Part shown: positions 1-6,887 of the stretch, piece after piece
Layout: every line of letters starts with the position of its first letter
How positions within the stretch are numbered: the first letter of the stretch is position 1
Source of the DNA: Burkholderia vietnamiensis LMG 10929
Lineage (GTDB): Bacteria; Pseudomonadota; Gammaproteobacteria; Burkholderiales; Burkholderiaceae
DNA length: 64,000 bases
Direction of reading: 5' to 3'
NCBI RefSeq assembly: GCF_000959445.1
Contig: NZ_CP009631.1
Span: 248,001 to 312,000 of the forward strand
The notes under the pieces: generated by a model
Databases searched by the model: none
Told to the model about the DNA's origin: nothing
Seen by the model: only the letters and a program-made list of their open reading frames with translations
Program-made: the position numbers and the translations under genes

Positions 1-65
1 CGCGGCGGGAAAGCCATTAGAATAGCGCTGTCCTTCACTCTGGCCAGCAGGCCGCCCGGCTCGAC

Positions 66-1856
66 ATGCTTCTTGCGACGCGCTGCCCTCATTGCGAAAC
101 CGTCTTCCGGCTGCAGCAGGAGCAGCTGACGCTGCATGACGGGCTGGTGCGCTGCGGACACTGCCGGCAGGTGTTCGACGCGACGCGCTCGCTCGTTCCC
201 GAGCCGACGGTGAGGGAAGCGGCGGGTGGAACGGCTTCGGTTGGAACGAGTCCGGTTGAAGCGGCTCCGGGTGAAGCAACACCGATCGAAGCAACGCCGG
301 TTGAGGCAGCGCCGGCCGAAGCAGCGCAGGTTGAAGCAACACCGGTCGAATCAGCTCCGATTGAAGCAGCGCCGGCCGAAGCAGCGCCGGCCGAAGCAGC
401 GCCGGCCGAAGCAGCACCGGTCGAAGCGGCGCCGATTGAAGCAACGCCAGTCGAATCAGCGCAGGTTGAAGCGGCACCGATTGAAGCGGTGCCCGTCGAA
501 TCAGCTCCGGTTGGAGCAACGCCGGTCGATACGGCCCCGCTCGAAGCACCGCAGTCCGCATCAACGCCAGCCGCGTCGGCACCGGTCGACTCAGCACCGC
601 CCGAACCAACGCCCACCGCACCAGCGCTGGACGAAGCAACACCGGCCGACGCCGTCAGCGACACGCCCTCCCCGACCTCACCGGCGCGGCTCTTCACCGC
701 CGACCTGCCGGCGCACGCGGCGACGGATGGCAACTTCAGGCCTGCGGGCTGGGACATGTGGGCGCCGTGGCTCGACGCCGGCGTCGATCCGTCGCTGCTG
801 CACAACGCGCACACCATTCGCGCCGAACCGCTCGTGCCGGTGACGCGGCAAGAAACCACGGACGCCGGCACCGTTCGCCAGACCGGCACGCCCGCGCCGA
901 TTTCGACGGATGCTGCCGAACGCCGCGTCGTCGAAGCGGCCGCATGGCCGGCCGAACCGGCTGCGGCACCGCACGACACCGACGCGTCTACCCTGCCAGC
1001 CGCAGAAACCGACCCACGCGAACCGCGCTTCATCGCACCTGCGCAATCGATCGAGCAAGCGGGCGCCGATCCCGTCGACCCGACCGCGCCCGCAAACGCG
1101 GACGCGCACACGCACACGCACTTTCCGGAACCCGACGACGTTCCCCGCGAACCGCGGTTCGCCTTTACGCCGGCGCCGTCCGACGCAGCGCCCGACGCCA
1201 GCCACGCTGCCGAGCGTGGCGTCGCGGCCGCGGGCGAACCTGCAAACGCGCCCGACGACGCCCAATCGGCGGCAAAGCCACCCGCCCAACCGGCCGTCCC
1301 GTTCCCCGCCGCACTCACCGAAGACGACCGCCCCCACTTCGAGGTGACGCGCGAGACCCGCGCGCCGCAACGACGCGGCATGCTCGCCGGTTTTTTCGGC
1401 GGCGTCGTCGCGGCCACGCTCGGCGTGCTGCTGTTCGCGCAGCTGGCGTGGTGGCAGCGCGAATCCGTGATGATCTACTGGCCGGTCACGCAGAGCTGGT
1501 ACCGTCAGGCGTGCGCGGCGCTCGGCTGCAAGGTCACGCCGCCGCGCGCGATCGACGGGCTGCGGCTCAACGCGACCGACCTGCGCCAGCTCGACGGGCC
1601 GCGCGTGCTCGAGCTGAAGGCGCCGCTGACGAACCGCTATCGCGTCGCGCTCGCATACCCGTCGCTCGAGCTGACGCTGCTCGACGACACCAATCACGTC
1701 ACCGTGCGCCGCGTGCTCGCGCCGCGCGACTACGTCCGCCCGGGCACGCCGATCGACGCAGGGCTACCGCCCGGCACGACGCAGACGATGGTCGTGCGGC
1801 TCGACACGAACGGCGCGAGCGCATCGAATTTCCGCGTCCAGATCTTCTATCCGTGA
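66..1856 (+). CDS. Zinc-ribbon (MJ0042-type) / DUF3426 membrane protein
   Basis: The 596-residue protein opens with a zinc ribbon: two CxxC pairs, C7/C10 (CPHC) and C30/C33 (CGHC), as in MJ0042-type fingers. A long Ala/Pro/Glu-rich low-complexity region follows. One transmembrane helix lies near residues 440-462, and a C-terminal DUF3426 domain (about 465-596, containing [14 protein letters not shown]) is probably periplasmic. Residues 64-163 are about twenty tandem pentapeptides of the form (V/I/A)E(A/S)(A/T)P. The ATG at 66 is chosen because the zinc ribbon begins at once. In betaproteobacteria this gene commonly follows prmA; only 65 bases lie upstream here, with no gene I can identify. 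The function is unknown. The architecture, a cytoplasmic zinc finger joined to a periplasmic domain through a low-complexity linker, is clear. Confidence 0.85.
   Translation: MLLATRCPHCETVFRLQQEQLTLHDGLVRCGHCRQVFDATRSLVPEPTVREAAGGTASVGTSPVEAAPGEATPIEATPVEAAPAEAAQVEATPVESAPIEAAPAEAAPAEAAPAEAAPVEAAPIEATPVESAQVEAAPIEAVPVESAPVGATPVDTAPLEAPQSASTPAASAPVDSAPPEPTPTAPALDEATPADAVSDTPSPTSPARLFTADLPAHAATDGNFRPAGWDMWAPWLDAGVDPSLLHNAHTIRAEPLVPVTRQETTDAGTVRQTGTPAPISTDAAERRVVEAAAWPAEPAAAPHDTDASTLPAAETDPREPRFIAPAQSIEQAGADPVDPTAPANADAHTHTHFPEPDDVPREPRFAFTPAPSDAAPDASHAAERGVAAAGEPANAPDDAQSAAKPPAQPAVPFPAALTEDDRPHFEVTRETRAPQRRGMLAGFFGGVVAATLGVLLFAQLAWWQRESVMIYWPVTQSWYRQACAALGCKVTPPRAIDGLRLNATDLRQLDGPRVLELKAPLTNRYRVALAYPSLELTLLDDTNHVTVRRVLAPRDYVRPGTPIDAGLPPGTTQTMVVRLDTNGASASNFRVQIFYP
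255..554 (+). repeat. 15-bp tandem repeats encoding (V/I/A)E(A/S)(A/T)P pentapeptides
   Basis: Roughly twenty consecutive 15-bp units, in frame with the zinc-ribbon protein, encode pentapeptides such as [15 protein letters not shown] and AEAAP. The units are degenerate at the DNA level, but four neighbouring ones near 366-424 are almost identical, which suggests recent slippage. The stretch lies between the N-terminal zinc ribbon and the membrane helix. Confidence 0.85.
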
Positions 1857-1927
1857 CGCATCGCGCGCGCGCATGCGCGCCGTCTCAACCCGCGCGCCGC
1901 ACCGGCGCGCTATTTCGGAGCACGAAC

Positions 1928-2431
1928 ATGAGCAAAGTTACGCTGGGTGGCAACCCGATCGATATCGCCGGCACGTTCCCGGCCGTCGGCTCGCAAGCCC
2001 CCGACTTCAAGCTGGTCGGCAAGGACCTCGCCGATCTGACGCTCGCCAGCTTCGCCGGCAAGCGCAAGGTGCTGAACATCGTGCCGAGCCTCGACACGCC
2101 GACCTGCGCGACGTCGACGCGCAAGTTCAACGAAGCCGCGTCGTCGCTCGACAACACGGTCGTGATCGTCGTGTCCGGCGACCTGCCGTTCGCGGCCACG
2201 CGCTTCTGCACGACCGAAGGCCTCGCGAACGTCGTGACGGCGTCCACCTTCCGCGGCGGCCGCGCGTTCGCGAACGCGTACGGCGTCGACGTCACGAGCG
2301 GCCCGCTGAACGGCCTGACGGCCCGCGCGGTCGTCGTGCTCGACGCGCAGGACAAGGTGATCCACGCGCAACTCGTCGGCGAAATCAAGGACGAGCCGAA
2401 CTACGACGCAGCACTCGCCGCACTGAAGTAA
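1928..2431 (+). CDS. tpx: Thiol peroxidase Tpx (atypical 2-Cys peroxiredoxin)
   Basis: This 167-residue protein matches Tpx in length. The peroxidatic cysteine C60 lies in [16 protein letters not shown] and the resolving cysteine C94 in TRFCTTEGL, equivalent to C61 and C95 of E. coli Tpx. The family reduces hydrogen peroxide and alkyl hydroperoxides with electrons from thioredoxin. It is often described as periplasmic in E. coli, but no signal peptide is visible here. The ATG at 1928 follows a GGAG-like ribosome site, and a longer frame reading in from the preceding gene is not used. It stands 71 bp after the DUF3426 gene on the same strand. Confidence 0.95.
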   Translation: MSKVTLGGNPIDIAGTFPAVGSQAPDFKLVGKDLADLTLASFAGKRKVLNIVPSLDTPTCATSTRKFNEAASSLDNTVVIVVSGDLPFAATRFCTTEGLANVVTASTFRGGRAFANAYGVDVTSGPLNGLTARAVVVLDAQDKVIHAQLVGEIKDEPNYDAALAALK

Positions 2432-2525
2432 TCCGCAGCCGCCCGGCCGCCGCGCGCAGCCCGACGGGCTCGCCGCGGCCGCCGGGCCGGCCGCTTTCCC
2501 TTTGCCCTCTACAGGAACCCACGCC

Positions 2526-3464
2526 TTGACTACGCTGATTTGCGGCTCGCTCGCCTACGACAACATCATGACCTTCGAAGGTCGGTTCCGCGAGCACATC
2601 CTGCCCGACCAGGTTCACCTGCTGAACGTGAGCTTCCTCGTGCCGACGATGCGTCGCGAATTCGGCGGTTGCGCGGGGAACATCGCGTACGCGCTGCACC
2701 TGCTCGGCGGCGACGCACGCATCATGGCGACGGTCGGCGCCAACGACGCGGACCGCTATCTCGAGCGTCTCGACAGCCTCGGCCTGTCCAAAGCCAACGT
2801 GCGGGTCGTGCCCGACGCGCACACCGCGCAGGCCATGATCACGACCGATCTGGAGAACAATCAGATCACCGCATTCCACCCCGGCGCGATGATGGAATCG
2901 CATCTGAACCGTGCGGACGAGGTGCCCGGCGTGAAGCTCGGCATCGTCGCGCCCGACGGCTTCGACGGGATGGTCCAGCACGCCGAACAATTCGCCAAGG
3001 CCGGCATCCCGTTCATCTTCGATCCGGGTCAGGGCCTGCCGCTGTTCGACGGTGCGACGCTGCGCCGCATCATTGAACTCGCGACCTTCGTCGCGGTCAA
3101 CGACTACGAGGGCAAGCTCGTCAGTGACAAGACGGGGTGGTCCGAGAAGGAAATCGCCAGCCGGGTTCAAGCATTGATCGTCACGCGGGGCGAACACGGC
3201 GCTACCATTCTTCACAAGAACGGCGAAGAACAGATTCCGGTCGTGCAGGCAGAGCGGATCGTCGATCCGACCGGTTGCGGCGACGCCTTCCGTGGCGGCC
3301 TGCTGTACGGCATCGAGAACGGTCTGGACTGGGCAACCACCGGCCGCCTCGCGAGCCTGATGGGCTCGATCAAGATCGCCCATCAGGGCCCCCAGACTTA
3401 CGCACTGACGCGCGCCGATGTCGACGCGCGCTTCGAGGCCGCCTTCGGTTACAGTCTCAAATAA
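2526..3464 (+). CDS. PfkB-family carbohydrate/adenosine kinase
   Basis: This is a 312-residue ribokinase (PfkB) fold sugar or nucleoside kinase. The N-terminal half has the substrate region with GGCAGNIAYAL (about 46-56). The C-terminal signature DPTGCGDAFRGGLLYG contains the catalytic Asp and the anion hole (GCGD in place of the commoner GAGD). Bacterial proteins with this signature are often annotated as adenosine kinase, but the substrate cannot be read from the sequence. I chose the TTG at 2526 because AGGAA lies 9-13 bases upstream and the protein then begins directly at the TLICGSLAYDN strand; a TTG at 2502 would add eight residues. A lipoprotein gene follows after 19 bp. Confidence 0.85.
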   Translation: MTTLICGSLAYDNIMTFEGRFREHILPDQVHLLNVSFLVPTMRREFGGCAGNIAYALHLLGGDARIMATVGANDADRYLERLDSLGLSKANVRVVPDAHTAQAMITTDLENNQITAFHPGAMMESHLNRADEVPGVKLGIVAPDGFDGMVQHAEQFAKAGIPFIFDPGQGLPLFDGATLRRIIELATFVAVNDYEGKLVSDKTGWSEKEIASRVQALIVTRGEHGATILHKNGEEQIPVVQAERIVDPTGCGDAFRGGLLYGIENGLDWATTGRLASLMGSIKIAHQGPQTYALTRADVDARFEAAFGYSLK

Positions 3465-3483
3465 ATACTGTTGGAGAGCAAAG

Positions 3484-3957
3484 ATGTTGACGAAGAAAAC
3501 CCTCACGCTCGCGGCGATGCTGACGGCCACCCTGACTCTCGCGGGCTGCTTCACCGCGCCCGGTTCGGCCGACGTCTATAGCGTCGGCCAGGCGCAGCGC
3601 GAACAGACGGTTCGCATGGGCACGGTCGAAAGCGTGCGTGCGGTGCGCATCCAGTCGGACGGCGGCGGCAGCGCGATCGGCACGCTCGGCGGCGGCGCAC
3701 TCGGCGCGGTCGCGGGCAGCGCGATCGGCGGCGGCAAGGGCTCGATCCTGACGGCGATCGCAGGCGGCCTGGTCGGCGCGGTGGCGGGCAACGCGGTCGG
3801 CGAAAACCTCAGTACCGCGAACGGCGTCGAAATCACCGTTCGCCTCGACAACGGCGACCTGCGCTCGATCACGCAAGCAGCCAGCGGCGAAGTCTTCCGC
3901 GCAGGCGAGCGCGTACGACTGCTGTCGAGCGGCGGCGTCACGCGCGTCACGCACTAA
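3484..3957 (+). CDS. Glycine-zipper 2TM outer-membrane lipoprotein (SlyB/Pcp-like)
   Basis: The 157-residue protein has a lipoprotein signal peptide ending in a clear lipobox, LAGC with C22 as the lipidated residue. A glycine-zipper region (about 60-105) follows, with repeated GG/AG spacing in two hydrophobic hairpin segments (GGGALGAVAGSAIGGG and AGGLVGAVAGNAVG), then a hydrophilic C-terminal domain. This is the SlyB/PAL cross-reacting protein architecture of Gram-negative outer membranes, usually linked to envelope stability. GGAGAG at 3472-3477 precedes the ATG at 3484. A strong terminator follows the stop. Confidence 0.88.
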   Translation: MLTKKTLTLAAMLTATLTLAGCFTAPGSADVYSVGQAQREQTVRMGTVESVRAVRIQSDGGGSAIGTLGGGALGAVAGSAIGGGKGSILTAIAGGLVGAVAGNAVGENLSTANGVEITVRLDNGDLRSITQAASGEVFRAGERVRLLSSGGVTRVTH

Positions 3958-3992
3958 CGAGCATCCTCAGCACGCGGCGCAAGCCGCGGTCG

Positions 3993-4026
3993 AACGCATG
4001 TGCGAAGTCGCACATGCGTTTTTTTT
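3993..4026 (+). terminator. Rho-independent terminator after the glycine-zipper lipoprotein
   Basis: A perfect 12-bp stem (AACGCATGTGCG with CGCACATGCGTT, loop AAGT) runs directly into a T tract of at least six. It lies 35 bp downstream of the stop at 3957. Confidence 0.92.
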
Positions 4027-4071
4027 CGTCCACGCTCCGCGCATCACGTCCATGCCCGGCCGCGTACGGGC

Positions 4072-4106
4072 GAAAAAAATCCCGCCATCCAGGCCAGATG
4101 GCGGGA
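4072..4106 (-). terminator. Rho-independent terminator for the H1-like gene
   Basis: TCCCGCCAT (4080-4088) pairs with ATGGCGGGA (4098-4106). Read on the minus strand, the stem is followed by a run of seven Ts (complement of the A run 4073-4079). It lies about 70 bp past the stop of the H1-like gene and converges with the plus-strand terminator. Confidence 0.85.
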
Positions 4107-4110
4107 CCGA

Positions 4111-4128
4111 TTGAGTAGCGCTACTCAA
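4111..4128. repeat. 18-bp perfect palindrome in the 3' region of the H1-like gene
   Basis: TTGAGTAGCGCTACTCAA is its own reverse complement over 18 bases. A second hairpin, CGGACAC (4133-4139) with GTGTCCG (4147-4153), lies next to it. Both sit between the H1-like stop codon and its terminator, so the mRNA 3' end would carry three hairpins in a row. The role is unknown. Confidence 0.7.
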
Positions 4129-4174
4129 CCCGCGGACACCACATGAGTGTCCGGGTGATGCTGGTCAGCCGCGA

Positions 4175-4876
4175 TTACGGACGGCTGCCCGTCGGGAACG
4201 GCCATGCCGCTGCCGGGTTGAGCGCCGTCTTCACGCCCGATGCCGGCGCAACCGATGCGGTCGACGCGGTGGTTGCCGGCGCGGCCTTCTTCACGACGGC
4301 CTTCTTCGGAGCAGCGGCCTTCTTCGCCGGAGCAGCAGCCTTCGGTGCGGCGGCAGCCTTCGGCGCAGCGGCCTTAGGTGCAGCAGCCTTCGGTGCGGCA
4401 GCCTTCTTCGCAGGCGCAGCCTTCTTGGCCGGCGCTGCCTTCTTCGCAGCAGCCTTCTTCGCCGGTGCGGCCTTCTTCGCTGCAGCCTTCTTGGCCGGTG
4501 CTGCCTTCTTTGCAGCAGCCTTCTTCGCCGGTGCGGCCTTCTTCGCAGCAACCTTCTTCACTGCGACCTTCTTGGCTGCAACCTTCTTCGCAGCGGCCTT
4601 CTTCGCCGGTGCTGCCTTCTTCGCAGCAACCTTCTTCACCGCGACCTTCTTGGCTGCAACCTTCTTCGCAGCGGCCTTCTTCGCCGGTGCTGCCTTCTTC
4701 GCTGCAGCCTTCTTCGCCGGCGCTGCCTTCTTCGCTGCAACCTTCTTCACCGCGACCTTCTTCGCAGCGACCTTCTTCACTGCAGCGGCCTTCTTCGCCG
4801 GCGCAGCTGCCTTCTTCGCAACGGTCTTCTTAGCAGCAGCCTTCTTGGCAGCCGGTTTCTTCTTGGCAGTAGCCAT
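4175..4876 (-). CDS. Histone H1-like Ala/Lys-rich DNA-binding protein
   Basis: This 233-residue protein is made almost wholly of Lys, Ala, Val and Pro. It consists of degenerate tandem units such as KKAAAPAKKAAAKK and KKVAAKKVAVKKVAAKKAA, followed by an Ala/Pro-rich stretch and a short non-repetitive tail. This is the composition of the bacterial H1-like proteins (Bordetella BpH1, AlgP-type PAAK proteins), which bind and compact nucleoid DNA. The coding strand is clear: GAAGGAGAA precedes the ATG at 4876, and the protein starts MATAKKKPA as in this family. The opposite strand has an equally long open frame rich in Phe/Ala, an artefact of the repeats. Repeat number probably varies between strains. 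Confidence 0.88.
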   Translation of the reverse strand: MATAKKKPAAKKAAAKKTVAKKAAAPAKKAAAVKKVAAKKVAVKKVAAKKAAPAKKAAAKKAAPAKKAAAKKVAAKKVAVKKVAAKKAAPAKKAAAKKVAAKKVAVKKVAAKKAAPAKKAAAKKAAPAKKAAAKKAAPAKKAAAKKAAPAKKAAPAKKAAAPKAAAPKAAAPKAAAAPKAAAPAKKAAAPKKAVVKKAAPATTASTASVAPASGVKTALNPAAAWPFPTGSRP

Positions 4877-5313
4877 GTTGTTCTCCTTCAGGTTCAGATG
4901 AGAGTCAGTTCAAACTACACCCTTCGTCAAAACCCGCTTCCCGCGGACGCTGTTCAGGACGTGCGCTTCGAAGCGGGCTATTCATCGGCGTACGCGGATA
5001 CTGCGCGCTTACGCTAATGAATACGGTATGGCGCGCGTGACCCCATGGCCTCGCGCGCCAAATCAAGTCGGTAGCCGGCGCACCCCGCGCCGCTACCCCT
5101 AATCGCTTGATCAAGCTGACGGCCACACGGCCGTCCGCTTTTTCCGGAGGGAAGTTTGCCCATCCCACTGAAGGGTTCGCAAAGTGCCGATGATGTCGTT
5201 GGGCCGTTAAGGCACCGGGCATGCTTTGCATCAGGCGTTCTTGCTCCTAAACCTTGGGCCGGGGCCGAGAGGCCGCCGGCTACTCCATCATGTGACGGGT
5301 TCGCTGCTGCGGG
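4877..5313. other. Gene-free spacer between the H1-like gene and nrdB
   Basis: This stretch holds the 5' region of the H1-like gene, including its ribosome site, and the 3' region of nrdB. A minus-strand frame of 108 codons (4905-5231) crosses it but shows no recognisable domain. GC-rich hairpins occur near 5119-5141 and 5258-5281. I see no confident nrdB terminator with a T tract. Confidence 0.5.
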
Positions 5314-6525
5314 TTATTCCCAGGACAGCGCGCCGCCCGTCTGATACTCGATCACTCGCGTCTCGAAGAAGTTGCGTTCCTTCTTCAGGTCGATCATTTC
5401 GCTCATCCACGGGAACGGGTTTTCTTCGTTCGGGTACAGCGGATCGAGGCCGATCTGCTGGCAACGGCGGTTGCTGATGAAGCGCAGATAGCTCTTGAAC
5501 ATCGACGCGTTCAGACCCAGCACGCCGCGCGGCATCGTGTCCTCGGCGTAGCGGTATTCGAGTTCGACTGCATGCTTGAACAGCTCGCGGATCTCCGCGC
5601 GGAATTCGGCGGTCCACAGATGCGGGTTCTCGAGCTTGATCTGGTTGATCAGGTCGATGCCGAAGTTGCAGTGCATCGACTCGTCGCGCAGGATGTACTG
5701 ATATTGCTCCGCAGCACCCGTCATCTTGTTCTGGCGGCCGAGCGCGAGGATCTGCGTGAAGCCGACATAGAAGAACAGGCCTTCCATGATGCACGCGAAC
5801 ACGATCAGCGACTTCAGCAGCTTCTGATCCGCTTCGAGCGTGCCGGTCTTGAAGGCCGGGTCGGTCAGCGTATGGATGAACGGAATCAGGAACTCGTCCT
5901 TCGCGCGGATCGACGCGACCTCGTGGTACGCGTTGAAGATCTCGCCTTCATCGAGGCCGAGCGATTCGACGATGTATTGATACGCGTGCGTGTGGATCGC
6001 CTCTTCGAACGCCTGGCGCAGCAGGAACTGCCGGCACTCGGGCGCCGTGATGTGGCGGTACGTGCCGAGCACGATGTTGTTCGCAGCGAGCGAATCGGCG
6101 GTCACGAAGAAGCCGAGGTTGCGCTTGACGATGCGGCGCTCGTCCTCGGTCAGACCGTTCGGATCCTTCCACAGTGCGATGTCGCGGGACATGTTGATTT
6201 CCTGCGGCATCCAGTGGTTCGCGCAACCGGCCAGATACTTTTCCCACGCCCACTTGTACTTGAACGGCACCAGCTGATTGACGTCAGTCTGGCCGTTGAT
6301 GATGCGCTTGTCCGCAACGTTGACCCGCGCTTCCGAACCGCCGGCGGGAACAGCCGGTGCTTGCGGCGGCACCGCAAGATCGCCTTCGAAAATGTCACGG
6401 ACCTGATGGGCGGCAGGCGTTGCAGCCTGCAGTCCGACGGCCATCCCTGCGGAGGTGCGCATCGCGTTTTGCTGCGCTCCGCTCGCGGGGGTTACGGCAG
6501 TCTTCTCGTCATCCCAGTTGAGCAT
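5314..6525 (-). CDS. nrdB: Class Ia ribonucleotide reductase, beta (R2) subunit
   Basis: The 403-residue R2 protein carries the di-iron/tyrosyl-radical cofactor used by NrdA to reduce ribonucleoside diphosphates. The diiron helices are visible: [12 protein letters not shown] supplies Glu/His ligands, and [13 protein letters not shown] carries the second E-x-x-H. The C-terminus (TGGALSWE) is the tail that docks into NrdA. The first 60 residues are a variable Ala/Pro-rich extension. The ATG at 6525 gives MLNWDDEK, the typical Burkholderia start. It lies 362 bp downstream of nrdA on the same strand and is probably co-transcribed under NrdR control. Confidence 0.95.
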   Translation of the reverse strand: MLNWDDEKTAVTPASGAQQNAMRTSAGMAVGLQAATPAAHQVRDIFEGDLAVPPQAPAVPAGGSEARVNVADKRIINGQTDVNQLVPFKYKWAWEKYLAGCANHWMPQEINMSRDIALWKDPNGLTEDERRIVKRNLGFFVTADSLAANNIVLGTYRHITAPECRQFLLRQAFEEAIHTHAYQYIVESLGLDEGEIFNAYHEVASIRAKDEFLIPFIHTLTDPAFKTGTLEADQKLLKSLIVFACIMEGLFFYVGFTQILALGRQNKMTGAAEQYQYILRDESMHCNFGIDLINQIKLENPHLWTAEFRAEIRELFKHAVELEYRYAEDTMPRGVLGLNASMFKSYLRFISNRRCQQIGLDPLYPNEENPFPWMSEMIDLKKERNFFETRVIEYQTGGALSWE

Positions 6526-6887
6526 AAATTGTCACCATCAATTTAGAACGGTTTGTACCATCTTTTCCTGAGCGATAAAAGGGTTCGCTCACGAAAAATC
6601 CTTTTTTCGATTCGCGTTGCGACCTCGATACAACACTTTGAGCAACGCATCGTCGTTCATGCAGAGTGCGACGCGTATCGCGCATGTATCGCGAGGTGCG
6701 CTCGACGCATCGAACGCTGATCGAAACGCGACGTCGTCGGGGATGTTTCGATCGCTTGTCGCTGCCTGCAACGCATGTGCCGCGTTGCAGATTCCTTATC
6801 ATTTTTTTAGTAGAGAGCGACGCACACTTCAACCTCGATCGGCTGTCGTGCGCGTCGCCCGAACTGCTTCAACTCATGCGCGCCGCG
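6526..6887. other. nrdA-nrdB intergenic region with a 9-bp hairpin
   Basis: This 362-bp gap is unusually long for two subunits of one enzyme. It is less GC-rich than its surroundings near both ends. A perfect stem, CTGCAACGC (6766-6774) with GCGTTGCAG (6782-6790), is not followed by Ts on the nrd strand, so it does not look like a simple terminator. Arg/Ser-rich frames on both strands cross it without recognisable domains. Confidence 0.5.

Noticed and set aside
255..554. CRISPR-like repeat pattern
   Set aside because: The units are contiguous 15-mers without spacers and lie in frame in a coding gene.
4143..4901. Plus-strand frame encoding a Phe/Ala-rich repeat protein
   Set aside because: It is the complement of the Lys/Ala codons of the H1-like gene. 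The minus strand has the ribosome site, known family start and terminator.
4905..5231. 108-codon minus-strand frame between the H1-like gene and nrdB
   Set aside because: No ribosome site, no domain and mixed composition; I treat the region as non-coding.
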